Source of the DNA: Pseudomonas fulva NBRC 16637 = DSM 17717
GTDB lineage: Bacteria > Pseudomonadota > Gammaproteobacteria > Pseudomonadales > Pseudomonadaceae
Direction of reading: 5' to 3'
NCBI RefSeq assembly: GCF_000730565.1
Contig: NZ_BBIQ01000005.1
Coordinates: 124,001 to 188,000 of the forward strand
Length of the DNA stretch: 64,000 nucleotides
The notes under the pieces were generated by a model that was not told where the DNA came from, did no database searches, and saw nothing but the letters and a program-made list of their open reading frames with translations. Shown in pieces: positions 8,590 to 17,154 of the stretch; the stretch's first letter is position 1, and every line of letters starts with the position of its first letter. Position numbers and translations under genes: made by a program.

Positions 8590-9789
8590 TCAATGCGTCA
8601 GCGCGTCGCGAAAGCGGCGGGTACTGCCGACTGCCAGCAACAAGCCGACCACTGCCACGCTGCCGCCGACCAGGCCGATATTGGCCACGCCCAGGTAGCT
8701 GCTGACGATACTGCCCAGCAACGCCCCCCCGCCGATGCCAATGTTGTAGATGCCGGAGAACAACGCCATGGCCACATCCGTGGCGTCGGAAGCCAGCTTC
8801 AACGTGCGTGACTGCAACGACAGGCTGAAGCTCAAGATCGCCACACCCCAGCACATGCTCAGCACAGCAAATGCATTGAAGCTGCCGGACAAGGGCAAGA
8901 GCAGCAGCAAGCAAACTGCCAGCATGCCGATCGAACCCACCAGAAAACCCTGGGGGAAACGGTCGCTGTAGCGGCTGAACAGGAACGAGCCGACCACGCC
9001 AGCGCCGCCAAACAACAGCAGGACCAACGTGGTGCGTTCACCGCTGATCTGCGCGACATGCAAGGCGAACGGCTCGATATAGCTGTAGGCGGTGAACTGC
9101 GCGGTGATCACCAGCGTCACCAGCAGGTAGGTGATGACCAGCGCAGGCCGCTTGAACAGTATCGGCAAGCTGCGCAACGACCCAGAGTTTTGGCTCGGCA
9201 ACAACGGCAGCGATTTCATCAGGCACAGCATGGTCGCCAGCGCCACGCCGGCGATGCTCAGGAAGGTGACGCGCCATCCCAGCGCCTCGCCCACCACGCG
9301 CCCCAGGGGGATGCCGAGCACCATCGCCAGCGTCGTGCCGGTGGCCAACAGGCCCAGCGCCTTGGCCTGTTGCCCAGGCGGGGCGACGCGCACCGCCAGC
9401 GAGGCAGTGATCGCCCAGAACACGGCGTGCGCCAGGGCTATGCCGATGCGGCTGAGCAGCAGCATCGCAAAACTCTGCGACAGCCACGACAGCAGGTGGC
9501 TGACGATGAACACCAGAAACACGAACAGCAGCAGGCGCCGCCGCTCGATGTTGCGGGTCATCAGCATCATCGGCAGTGATGCCAGTGCCACGACCCAGGC
9601 GTAGATGGTCAGCATCAGCCCCACTTGCGCAGTGGTCATGTCGAAGCTGCGGCCAATGTCGCTGAGCAGCGCCACCGGCACGAACTCGGTGGTGTTGAAG
9701 ATGAAGGCGGCCAACGCCAGGGCGATGACGCTCAGCCAGCTGCCGCCGCCTACAGTGGGTGGCAAATGGTCAGGTAGGGGTCCGTTCAT
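8590..9789 (-). CDS. MFS exporter, SotB-like
   Basis: Major facilitator of 399 residues with about 12 membrane segments. The N-terminal region ([20 protein letters not shown], then [14 protein letters not shown]) closely follows the SotB/YdhP/arabinose-efflux branch, which exports sugars or drugs. The motif-A loop [14 protein letters not shown] lies between TM2 and TM3, and [14 protein letters not shown] sits near TM5. ATG 9789 matches the family N-terminus; the frame runs on to 9846 without support. Monocistronic. Substrate unknown. Confidence 0.88.
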   Translation of the reverse strand: MNGPLPDHLPPTVGGGSWLSVIALALAAFIFNTTEFVPVALLSDIGRSFDMTTAQVGLMLTIYAWVVALASLPMMLMTRNIERRRLLLFVFLVFIVSHLLSWLSQSFAMLLLSRIGIALAHAVFWAITASLAVRVAPPGQQAKALGLLATGTTLAMVLGIPLGRVVGEALGWRVTFLSIAGVALATMLCLMKSLPLLPSQNSGSLRSLPILFKRPALVITYLLVTLVITAQFTAYSYIEPFALHVAQISGERTTLVLLLFGGAGVVGSFLFSRYSDRFPQGFLVGSIGMLAVCLLLLLPLSGSFNAFAVLSMCWGVAILSFSLSLQSRTLKLASDATDVAMALFSGIYNIGIGGGALLGSIVSSYLGVANIGLVGGSVAVVGLLLAVGSTRRFRDALTH

Positions 9790-9888
9790 GGCGTGAAACC
9801 GGTTCTCCACAGGCAAGGCAAGACCACGCACGTCCAGCCCCGGCAAGGAGCGGTATGAGCGTGTGTCTTATTAAAATTGGGGACGCAG

Positions 9889-9944
9889 GCATGGTACGCG
9901 TCATGCTTGGGCCTCACAACCGCCGTACCGAAGGAGTACCATGC
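9889..9944. repeat. Long-range inverted repeat ahead of the beta-propeller gene
   Basis: Perfect 9-base arms GCATGGTAC (9889-9897) and GTACCATGC (9936-9944) separated by 38 bases, in the leader of the gene at 9988. The right arm begins at the last G of an AAGGAG element (9931-9936) and covers an ATG at 9941. It could be an RNA stem hiding a ribosome site or a protein-binding dyad. Assigned from symmetry only. Confidence 0.5.
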
Positions 9945-9987
9945 GCAATCTCGGATACTGGCGCACATCAAGGAGTTCCACCCACTC

Positions 9988-11304
9988 ATGGACAAGCAGC
10001 ATCCCCAGCAGCAATGGCAGCAGGCCGTTATCACCTACGCCCAGGCCGTCAACGACTATGTCGCACAAGGCCGTGCGCACGGCTGGGACCAGCTCGAAGA
10101 ACCCCGGCACCCTGCCACCGAGCACTTGCTGGACGCCTGGCGCGCCGCCTTGCGCACGGTCAATCAGCCGGCTGTCGAGGAGCACCAGCGCCAGGCGTTT
10201 CGCCAGGCCTGGCCGCCAGCCCATGCGCCCTTGTTGCCCCTGCTCGATACGCACGGCCAGGGTATCGCCACGTTACTGCTGCTCGACGACGGCAGCCTGC
10301 TCGCACGGATCGGCATGCCTCACGAGAAAGGCCAAGTGGTGCGTATCGATGGTTACAGCGTGACACCCATCATCGGCGTCGAACATTTCGGCCGGTGCCC
10401 GGCTCGGCGCTTCTTCGCCCTGGCCAATGCCGAGGGTGTGCGCGTGACCGATGGATGGGGCGGCCCACAGGTGCGGCGGCTGGCCTGGCCTACCGGTTTG
10501 GAGGGGTTGCCCAAGGGCTATCCGTTCGAGCCTTTCGACCTGCCCCCCGTTGCGACTGCCTTGATACCGTTCCCCGACGGGCAACAGGTGCTGCTGGTTA
10601 GCGACGAGGGCATTTTCGTGCTATCCGAGCAGGGCGCGAGCCGGCTGCTGCCACGCCAGGAGCAGGTCGAGCAGGCGCTGGCAGAGGGCACGGACCCCGA
10701 TGACATCATCCTTGGCCTGAGCATGGCCCACGGCGCTGTTTCGCCTGACGGCAAGCGGGTCGTCGTGGGCGAGCAAGCCAACCGACACCAGGTGCTGGAC
10801 CATCGGTTACGGCCTTTTGCCAGTATCGGGCCGGCCAGCGAATACCCGCACTACGCCCTGTTCAACCGCGCCGGGGACCAGTTGCTGCTCAATGCCTGTC
10901 ACTTCTACAGCGGCGCGTCGCTGGCCGTCAGGGTGAGCGACCTGGAAGGCCTGGACACCGATTACTACAGCCAGGACCCCCGCACGCCGGTGGTGCAGGA
11001 AGGCGCCCGGGTCTATGCAGGCGTGGCGCGCCAGGACGAGTACATCGTCGGTGATGCCTATGGTTATCTAAGGGCGTTCGGGGAAGACGGTAGCGAACGC
11101 TGGCAGCACTATCTGGGTTCGACCATCAGCGCGATGGACATCAGCGAGGATGGTAGAACCCTCGTCGCTGCAAGCCATGCGGGGTTCATCTCGGTGATCG
11201 CGCTCGACAGTGGCCGACCCGATTGGCAGATCGGCACAGGCCCGCATGGTGAGGTCCGGCGCTGGCTGTTCTGGAAAGGTGGGGAGAAGCCGCTGGCCTG
11301 GTAG
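9988..11304 (+). CDS. Hypothetical protein with beta-propeller-like C-terminal repeats
   Basis: Cytosolic-looking protein of 438 residues without signal peptide. The first 90 residues are helical and Gln/Ala-rich. The remainder consists of repeated strand-rich blocks of the kind seen in WD40/PQQ-like propellers: AHGAVSPDGKRVVVGE, DEYIVGDAYGYLRAFGEDG, SAMDISEDGRTLVAASHAGFISVIALDSG. I do not recognise a named family. AAGGAG sits 12 bases before the chosen ATG, a long spacing; the frame is open from a TTG at 9877. Flanked by unrelated transcription units and closed by a strong hairpin. Confidence 0.78.
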   Translation: MDKQHPQQQWQQAVITYAQAVNDYVAQGRAHGWDQLEEPRHPATEHLLDAWRAALRTVNQPAVEEHQRQAFRQAWPPAHAPLLPLLDTHGQGIATLLLLDDGSLLARIGMPHEKGQVVRIDGYSVTPIIGVEHFGRCPARRFFALANAEGVRVTDGWGGPQVRRLAWPTGLEGLPKGYPFEPFDLPPVATALIPFPDGQQVLLVSDEGIFVLSEQGASRLLPRQEQVEQALAEGTDPDDIILGLSMAHGAVSPDGKRVVVGEQANRHQVLDHRLRPFASIGPASEYPHYALFNRAGDQLLLNACHFYSGASLAVRVSDLEGLDTDYYSQDPRTPVVQEGARVYAGVARQDEYIVGDAYGYLRAFGEDGSERWQHYLGSTISAMDISEDGRTLVAASHAGFISVIALDSGRPDWQIGTGPHGEVRRWLFWKGGEKPLAW

Positions 11305-11316
11305 GGCCAGCAACAG

Positions 11317-11345
11317 GACCTGCACCGGTTGCCCCGGTGCAGGTC
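11317..11345. terminator. Strong hairpin between convergent genes
   Basis: Perfect 12-bp stem (GACCTGCACCGG / CCGGTGCAGGTC) with a 5-base loop, exactly between the convergent genes ending at 11304 and 11355. Neither side has a clear U-tract. It is placed where a bidirectional terminator would be. Confidence 0.6.
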
Positions 11346-11354
11346 AATGGCTGA

Positions 11355-12407
11355 TCAGGCCTTGAGGGTCGCCATGTCGATCACAAAGCGGTACTTCACG
11401 TCGCCTGCGATCATGCGCTCATACGCCTCGTTGATGTGGCGGATGTCCAGCATCTCGATGTCGCAGCGAATGTCGTGCTTGGCACAGAAGTCCAGCACCT
11501 CCTGGGTTTCTGCGATACCGCCGATCAACGAGCCGGCCAGCACGCGGCGCTTCATGACCAGGTTGGCAGCATGCAGCGCAGGCTCGATCGGTTCGATCAG
11601 CCCGACGAGGATGTGCACGCCGTCGAACGTCAGGGTTTCCAGGTAGGGATTGAGGTCGTGCTGGACAGGGATGGTGTCGAGCAGGAAGTCGAAGCGACCG
11701 GCAGCGGCTTTCATCTGCTCGGCGTCGGTGGACACGATCACATGGTCTGCTCCCTGGCGACGCGCCTCAGCGGCCTTGGCCTCGGACCGGGTGAACAGCG
11801 TGACTTCGGCACCCAGCGCCTTGGCTAGCTTGATGCCCATGTGCCCCAGGCCACCCATGCCAAGAATGCCCACCTTGTGGCCTGGGCCTACACCGTGGTG
11901 CTTGAGCGGTGAATAGGTGGTGATACCGGCGCACAGGATAGGAGCGGCGCTAGGCAGGTCCATGCCTTCGGGGATGCGTACCACGAAATGCTCGCTGACC
12001 ACGATGCTGCTGGAGTAGCCACCCATGGTGTTGCTGCCATCGACGCGATCGGGCGTGGCGTAGGTCATGGTCGGGCCTTCGAGGCAGTATTGCTCGAGGT
12101 CCTTGGCGCAGGCCGCGCACTGACGGCAGGAATCCACCATGCAGCCGACACCGACCAGGTCACCGACCTTGTGGCCGGTGACCTGGGCGCCTACTGCCGT
12201 CACGCGGCCGACGATCTCGTGGCCGGGCATCAAGGGATAGACCGCAATGCCCCATTCGTTGCGGGCCTGGTGGATGTCCGAGTGGCACACCCCGCAATAC
12301 AGGATGTCGATGGCCACGTCATCCGGGCGCGGGCTGCGGCGCTCGAAGGTCATGGGTGCCAGCGGGCTGGTGGGGGTTTGGGCGGCGTAACCGATAGCGG
12401 TATACAT
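11355..12407 (-). CDS. Zinc-dependent NAD(P) alcohol dehydrogenase, YahK/CAD type
   Basis: Medium-chain dehydrogenase of 350 residues that would reduce aldehydes to alcohols with NADPH. Seen: catalytic zinc region GVCHSDIH and GHEIVGRV; structural zinc Cys set CRQCAACAKDLEQYC near 98-112; Rossmann glycine motif GMGGLGHMG at about 180-188. This pattern is that of the YahK/cinnamyl-alcohol-dehydrogenase-like group, broad for aromatic and aliphatic aldehydes. GAGG seven bases before the ATG supports the start. Divergent from an AraC gene whose product is a plausible regulator. Confidence 0.93.
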   Translation of the reverse strand: MYTAIGYAAQTPTSPLAPMTFERRSPRPDDVAIDILYCGVCHSDIHQARNEWGIAVYPLMPGHEIVGRVTAVGAQVTGHKVGDLVGVGCMVDSCRQCAACAKDLEQYCLEGPTMTYATPDRVDGSNTMGGYSSSIVVSEHFVVRIPEGMDLPSAAPILCAGITTYSPLKHHGVGPGHKVGILGMGGLGHMGIKLAKALGAEVTLFTRSEAKAAEARRQGADHVIVSTDAEQMKAAAGRFDFLLDTIPVQHDLNPYLETLTFDGVHILVGLIEPIEPALHAANLVMKRRVLAGSLIGGIAETQEVLDFCAKHDIRCDIEMLDIRHINEAYERMIAGDVKYRFVIDMATLKA

Positions 12408-12555
12408 GGAGACCTCGCGGTTAAGTGAAACGGTTCATGTGAAGCATTTTGTTCCTAGAGAGGGACATTGCCCACCGCAGATTCTCCGGAAGCCTTGCCT
12501 GATTCTCCGAAGCTGCTGGTGAAGACCACGCGCGGCGGGCATAATTCGACTCCCC

Positions 12556-13491
12556 ATGCTGTCCGATTCTCTGCCCCGGTGCTCCATGCAACTGACCCGT
12601 CACGTAGACGCCAATGCCCCGCTTTGCACGCTCATACGTCGCCTGGCACTACGCCCAGGGTTCGTGTCCACCCACCTGCCCCAGGTACAAGTGCTGAGCT
12701 GGGACCACTACGTGGCCAGCAGCCCGCAGATCTACGAGCCGAGCCTGATGATCCTGGCCCAGGGCAGCAAGCTGGCCCGCCTGGGGCCCCGCACGCTCGA
12801 GTACGGCGCCGGGCATTACCTAGTGCAGGCGCTGTCGGTCCCTTTCATGTGCGAGACCTTCGCCACGCCCGATGTGCCCTTGCTGGGCGTGGCAGTCGCG
12901 ATCGACCGCGCCACGCTGAGCGAACTGGTGCAGAGCACCGGCCTTGCCACGGATGGCCCGGTACAGGCTCAGACGCCCCAGTCGATGACCTCGGCCGCCC
13001 TGGACGCGCCCATGCGCGAGCGGGTCGAGCGATTGCTGGAGTGCCTGCAAGACCCTGTGGACGCCAAGGTGCTGGGGCCGGCCCGGGTACGCGAAGTGCT
13101 GTACGCCGCTTTGCGTGGCCCACAGGCCGGGGTACTGAGAGCGTTGGTCGAGCAGCAGGGCCATTTCGCTCGCATTGGTGCTGCATTAGCCCACCTGCGC
13201 GAGCACTACAGCGAGCCCCTGAGCGTCGAGGCTCTGGCTGGGCGAGCGAACATGAGCGTCTCCACCTTCCACGAGCATTTCAAACGCTGCACGGACATGG
13301 CGCCTATGCAGTACCTCAAGCGCCTGAGGCTGCTGAAGGCACAGCAGATGCTGATCGGCGAAGGAATGGGCGTGGCACAGGTCGCCCATCGGGTGGGCTA
13401 CCAGAGCACGTCGCAGTTCAGCCGCGAGTACAAACGCCAGTTCGAACGCAGCCCCGGCGAAGAATTGCCCTATCAGAGCCTACCGGTGTGA
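12556..13491 (+). CDS. AraC-family regulator (AraC_N type)
   Basis: Regulator of 311 residues. The N-terminal AraC_N domain (about 12-165) contains IYEPSLMILAQGSKLA and GAGHYLVQALSVPF; the C-terminal double HTH follows (SVEALAGRANMSVSTFHEHFK, GYQSTSQFSREYKRQF in part). No good ribosome site is visible for ATG 12556 or for the alternative ATG 12586; a CATAAT -10-like box 12 bases upstream of 12556 would give a very short leader, so the later start is possible. Regulators of this subtype usually control an adjacent dehydrogenase/reductase, here the divergent alcohol dehydrogenase. Its 3' end overlaps thpR by 12 bases, convergently. Confidence 0.9.
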   Translation: MLSDSLPRCSMQLTRHVDANAPLCTLIRRLALRPGFVSTHLPQVQVLSWDHYVASSPQIYEPSLMILAQGSKLARLGPRTLEYGAGHYLVQALSVPFMCETFATPDVPLLGVAVAIDRATLSELVQSTGLATDGPVQAQTPQSMTSAALDAPMRERVERLLECLQDPVDAKVLGPARVREVLYAALRGPQAGVLRALVEQQGHFARIGAALAHLREHYSEPLSVEALAGRANMSVSTFHEHFKRCTDMAPMQYLKRLRLLKAQQMLIGEGMGVAQVAHRVGYQSTSQFSREYKRQFERSPGEELPYQSLPV

Positions 13492-14061
13492 GCCCGGCGG
13501 GCTCAAGAATGCGCCCCCATCCCCTAGTGCCCAGCGCGCCAGTGCCTGGTAAGCGCCCTTTCGGGACTCGTAAAGTACACATTCCCGGGCGCTGACAAAG
13601 AACTCCGGTGGCGAGCTGGCTTCAGGGGGCTGCCCGTGAAACTCGCGAGACAGCGTCAAGTGCGGGCGAAAGCTGCGGTCTGCCACGGCGATCCCCAGGG
13701 GCAGCAGCGCCTGTTGCAGCCCATAGACCAGTTGAAGAAGCGCCGCAGGCGTATGCTGCGCCTCAAGCACCAAGGCACCGGCCTTCTGCCACACCTGCAA
13801 GCGATCGAGCACCAGCCTCGGCGCCTTGTCGGGCAGCACCAATTGGTCGACGGCAGCGCACACAGACGGCACCTGAGCCGCGTCGACATTGCCCAAGAAG
13901 GCCAGGGTGACATGGAAGTTGGCGGCTGGCACCGGCTTGCCGCTGCGCAGCGCCAGGCTGCGCCGCCACTGGGAGACATCGCGGCGCTGGGCATCACTGA
14001 CCGGCAGGGCGAAAAACAGCCGCTTGAAGGGGCTGGCGCTGGAGCGTGTGTCCTGAACCAT
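13480..14061 (-). CDS. thpR: RNA 2',3'-cyclic phosphodiesterase (2'-5' RNA ligase family)
   Basis: 2H phosphoesterase of 193 residues. Both catalytic HxTx motifs are present, HVTLAF (about 49-54) and HLTLSR (about 133-138), arranged as in E. coli ThpR, which opens 2',3'-cyclic phosphate and can reversibly make 2'-5' RNA linkages. The N-terminal RLFFALPV strand is typical. The C-terminal 12 bases overlap the converging AraC gene. Physiological RNA target unknown. Confidence 0.92.
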   Translation of the reverse strand: MVQDTRSSASPFKRLFFALPVSDAQRRDVSQWRRSLALRSGKPVPAANFHVTLAFLGNVDAAQVPSVCAAVDQLVLPDKAPRLVLDRLQVWQKAGALVLEAQHTPAALLQLVYGLQQALLPLGIAVADRSFRPHLTLSREFHGQPPEASSPPEFFVSARECVLYESRKGAYQALARWALGDGGAFLSPPGSHR

Positions 14062-14218
14062 AAGATCTCCTGAAGGTGAAACCAGGGTCGCGGACTGTGC
14101 AACGCGACACCGAATCGGCCGGACAGTTTCGTAACAATCAGTACAAACTGCTGCGACGATTGTTTATGCTGGCGGGCTTATGCCATGCGCATGGCCATTT
14201 TTCGACAAGTAAACGTCC

Positions 14219-15118
14219 ATGAAAATTGCACTCGTTCTGCTCTTCGTCTTCTCGATCGCCTACGTTCACCTGCGCGGTCGGGTACGTCACAAGCTGACTC
14301 GCCAGCTGGGTGACCATTCCAGTTTCCTGGCCCCGGTCAACAGTTTCCTTTACTTGTTCTCGAAACATCCAGCCAAGCCCTACCTGCCGGTTGAAGCCTT
14401 CCCCGAGCTACAACCGCTGCAGGAACACTGGCAGGAGATCCGTGAGGAAGCCCAGCGTTTACTCCAGGTGGGTGAAATCAAGAAGTCCGATAATTACGAC
14501 GATGTTGGCTTCAACTCGTTCTTCAAAACCGGCTGGAAGCGGTTTTACCTCAAGTGGTACGGCGAGAGTCATCCGTCGGCCATGACCCTGTGCCCACGCA
14601 CCACACAACTGCTGCAAGGCATCGGCACCGTCAAGGCCGCCATGTTCGCCACCCTGCCCCCTGGGGCCAAGCTGGTTCGGCACCGCGATCCCTATGCTGG
14701 CTCCTACCGCTATCACCTGGGCCTGGACACTCCCAACGACGACGGCTGCTACATCGACGTCGATGGCGAGAAATATTCGTGGCGCGATGGCCAGGGCGTG
14801 GTGTTCGACGAAACCTACATCCACTATGCGGCTAACACCACCGAGCACAATCGCATCATTCTGTTCTGCGATGTGGAGCGCCCCCTCAAGTACCGCTGGG
14901 CCACGGCGTTCAATCGCTGGTTCAGCCGCAACGTCATGGCCGCTGCCGCTGCACCCAACGATGCGGGGGACAAGACCGGCGCCATCAATCGCCTGTTCAC
15001 CCGTATCTATCGCATCCGCGAACGGGGCAAGGCGCTGAAGAAGCGTAATCGCATGCGTTACTACCTCGAGAAATGGGCAGTGGTCGCCGCGTTGGTGCTG
15101 GTGTTCATCTACATCTGA
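14219..15118 (+). CDS. lpxO: Lipid A Fe(II)/2-oxoglutarate hydroxylase LpxO
   Basis: 299-residue aspartyl/asparaginyl beta-hydroxylase-fold dioxygenase that adds a 2-hydroxyl to a secondary acyl chain of lipid A at the inner membrane. N-terminal membrane anchor (ALVLLFVFSIAYV) and the LpxO-specific VHLRGRVRHKL follow one another; the iron site is visible as RHRDPYAGS (HxD) and YIHYAANTTEHNRI (distal His), with DVDGEKYSWRDGQGVVFDE between. A second hydrophobic segment ends the protein (VVAALVLVFIYI). Full length for the family. Followed after 8 bases by a GNAT gene. Confidence 0.93.
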   Translation: MKIALVLLFVFSIAYVHLRGRVRHKLTRQLGDHSSFLAPVNSFLYLFSKHPAKPYLPVEAFPELQPLQEHWQEIREEAQRLLQVGEIKKSDNYDDVGFNSFFKTGWKRFYLKWYGESHPSAMTLCPRTTQLLQGIGTVKAAMFATLPPGAKLVRHRDPYAGSYRYHLGLDTPNDDGCYIDVDGEKYSWRDGQGVVFDETYIHYAANTTEHNRIILFCDVERPLKYRWATAFNRWFSRNVMAAAAAPNDAGDKTGAINRLFTRIYRIRERGKALKKRNRMRYYLEKWAVVAALVLVFIYI

Positions 15119-15126
15119 GGCTGCAC

Positions 15127-15696
15127 ATGATCAATATCCGCCCCATGACGCCAGACGACTTCGAGCGCTTCTGGCCTACGCTACAGGCGGTGGTTCAGGC
15201 GCGGGAAACCTACGCCCTTGACCCCGACATGACTTTTGAGCAGGCCCGGCATCTGTGGCTCGAGCTGCCCCGGCACACACTGGTGGCCGAAGCCCAGGGC
15301 GAGCTCCTGGGCTCCTACTACCTCAAGGCCAATGCCGGCGGACCAGGCAGCCACGTGGGTAATTGCGGCTACATGGTGACCGAGCAGGCACGTGGCCGAG
15401 GCGTGGCGCGCCTGATGTGCGAGCACTCACAGAAGCTGGCTCGGCAGGAAGGCTTTCTGGCGCTGCAATTCAATTCGGTGGTTGCCAGCAACGAGGTGGC
15501 GATCGCCTTGTGGCACAAGCTGGGCTTCGAAACCGTCGGCCGCTTGCCCAAGGCCTATCGGCATGCGCATCTGGGGTTGGTGGATTGCCTTGTCATGTAC
15601 AAATGGCTGGCTGATGAGCCAGTCACGGAAAAGCCTGCGCTGCTCATTGGGCGCAAGAACATCGAAGCGCGCGTAGCGCGTCGCAAGGGTCGGTAG
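15127..15696 (+). CDS. GNAT-family N-acetyltransferase
   Basis: 189-residue acetyl-CoA-dependent acetyltransferase. Seen: the N-terminal IRPMTPDDFERF strand-helix, the acetyl-CoA loop VTEQARGRGVARLMCEHS (about 80-97), and NEVAIALWHKLGFETVGRLP near 125-145. The frame is open into lpxO, but ATG 15127 is the first start after the lpxO stop and gives the family N-terminus. Likely co-transcribed with lpxO. Substrate unknown. Confidence 0.88.
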   Translation: MINIRPMTPDDFERFWPTLQAVVQARETYALDPDMTFEQARHLWLELPRHTLVAEAQGELLGSYYLKANAGGPGSHVGNCGYMVTEQARGRGVARLMCEHSQKLARQEGFLALQFNSVVASNEVAIALWHKLGFETVGRLPKAYRHAHLGLVDCLVMYKWLADEPVTEKPALLIGRKNIEARVARRKGR

Positions 15697-15830
15697 GCAG
15701 TACAGGCGCAGGGGCGTTAGGGCCGGATGCGTGCAACGGCCCTGGGCGATACGAGCGAGGTGCGCATGCCAAGGACAGCCTTGCTCAGCGCATGAGTTAT
15801 AAGATAACGTTGCGATCTTCGTTTTGATAC

Positions 15831-17006
15831 GTGATGTCCATGCCCCCTGCAATCCTGCCAACGCCCCTCTCCCATCAACGCCTGCAGAGCATCGACGCCC
15901 TTCGCGGTTTCGTCATGCTGATCATGCTGCTGGACCACGTCCGCGAAACGTTTTTCATGCAGCATCAGGTCAGTGACCCGATGGCAGTGGAAACCACCGA
16001 CCCGGCGTTGTTCGTCAGTCGCACCCTCGCCCACCTGTGCGCGCCCGTCTTCGTGCTGCTTACCGGCTTGTCTGCCTGGCTTTATGGCGAAAAGCGGCAG
16101 AGTCGCAGGGAAGTCTCGTCATTCCTGTTCAAGCGCGGGCTGTTTCTGGTAGTGCTGGAGCTCACCCTAGTGAACGTTGCCTGGACATTCCAGGTGCCGC
16201 CGACTGTGATCTACCTGCAAGTGATCTGGGCCATCGGTATCAGCATGATGGCGCTGTCAGCTTTGATATGGCTGCCCCGGGCTGGCCTGCTCGCTGTTGG
16301 GCTGGCCATCATCGCCGGGCACAACCTGCTTGACGGCGTACACTTCGACGCCACATCCCCTTGGCATGTGCCGTGGGCCATCGCGCATGACCGTACCTGG
16401 CTCGACATCAGCGCCACACTGCGTCTGCGCACATCCTACCCGGTACTGCCCTGGCTCGGCGTCATCGCCGTTGGCTACTGGCTGGGCCCTTGGTTGCACA
16501 GCGCCTGCACGCCGGCACTGCGTCAACGACGCCTGCTACAGGCTGGGTGCGGCGCACTCCTGGGCTTTGTCGCGCTACGCGTGATCAACGGCTATGGCGA
16601 AGCGCACTGGAGCATTCACCCTGCGCTGACGCAGACGCTGATGAGTTTCTTCAACATCACCAAGTACCCTCCATCACTGCTGTTCCTGATGTTGACCTTG
16701 GGCGTTGGGCTGCTGTTGCTGCGCGCATTCGAGCGCGCCGGGCACCCGCGCTGGATCGCAGTGCTGGCGATGTTTGGCGCAGCCCCGATGTTTTTCTATC
16801 TCCTGCACCTGTACGTGCTCAAACTGCTGTACCTGAGCGCAGTGGGCGTGTGGGGCGCCAACCAGGGCGCCTACTTCGGTTTCGAGACCATTGCCGCAGT
16901 CTGGCTGACGTCGGCCCTGCTACCGCTGATGCTCTACCCACCTGTGCGCTGGTTCGCCCGGTTGAAGGCGCGCAGGCGTGACTTGGCGTGGCTGAAGTAT
17001 TTCTAG
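15831..17006 (+). CDS. DUF1624/HGSNAT-type integral membrane protein
   Basis: 391-residue polytopic membrane protein with about ten hydrophobic segments. The N-terminal signature LQSIDALRGFVMLIMLLDH belongs to the DUF1624 / heparan-alpha-glucosaminide N-acetyltransferase-like family, thought to transfer acyl groups across membranes. GTG 15831, ATG 15834 and ATG 15840 are all in frame and close together; none has a clear ribosome site. Several His residues in loops could be catalytic. Monocistronic; substrate unknown. Confidence 0.82.
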   Translation: MMSMPPAILPTPLSHQRLQSIDALRGFVMLIMLLDHVRETFFMQHQVSDPMAVETTDPALFVSRTLAHLCAPVFVLLTGLSAWLYGEKRQSRREVSSFLFKRGLFLVVLELTLVNVAWTFQVPPTVIYLQVIWAIGISMMALSALIWLPRAGLLAVGLAIIAGHNLLDGVHFDATSPWHVPWAIAHDRTWLDISATLRLRTSYPVLPWLGVIAVGYWLGPWLHSACTPALRQRRLLQAGCGALLGFVALRVINGYGEAHWSIHPALTQTLMSFFNITKYPPSLLFLMLTLGVGLLLLRAFERAGHPRWIAVLAMFGAAPMFFYLLHLYVLKLLYLSAVGVWGANQGAYFGFETIAAVWLTSALLPLMLYPPVRWFARLKARRRDLAWLKYF

Positions 17007-17030
17007 GCGCTAAATCAGCCCCTTAAAGCG

Positions 17031-17059
17031 TTTCACCCGGCGGCGCGATGGTCTACCAT
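17031..17059 (+). promoter_or_regulatory. Probable sigma-70 promoter of the ABC importer operon
   Basis: TTTCAC, exactly 17 bases, then TACCAT, about 95 bases before the binding-protein start. Transcription would begin near 17066, at the 5' edge of the riboswitch-like leader. Inferred from consensus resemblance. Confidence 0.4.
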
Positions 17060-17063
17060 GCGT

Positions 17064-17140
17064 GCCCCCCGGTTTCCACCGCTCAAATCAATAGTGAATC
17101 CCGCGTTCGTCTTGCGCGAGCCACCGGGAACTGCCCAACA
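17064..17140 (+). promoter_or_regulatory. Cobalamin-riboswitch-like leader, apparently degenerate
   Basis: The leader holds pieces of the cobalamin riboswitch core in the right order: AATAGTGAA (consensus AATAGGGAA), a CCCG…CGGG stem, AACTGCCC, and AACAGG (compare CTGCCCCCGCAACTGT). The CCCGC segment between the last two is missing and I see no GCCACTG B12 box before the start codon. It precedes a BtuF/FecB-type importer, a biologically sensible target. Could be a decayed riboswitch or chance resemblance. Confidence 0.35.
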
Positions 17141-17154
17141 GGAGATCGTCCTGC

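Noticed and set aside
9941..10363. 140-codon frame overlapping the propeller gene, with AAGGAG four bases before its ATG
   Set aside because: The protein looks like an out-of-frame read (low-complexity Ser/Arg/Pro) and the other frame has coherent repeats; kept only as a possible leader in the inverted-repeat finding.
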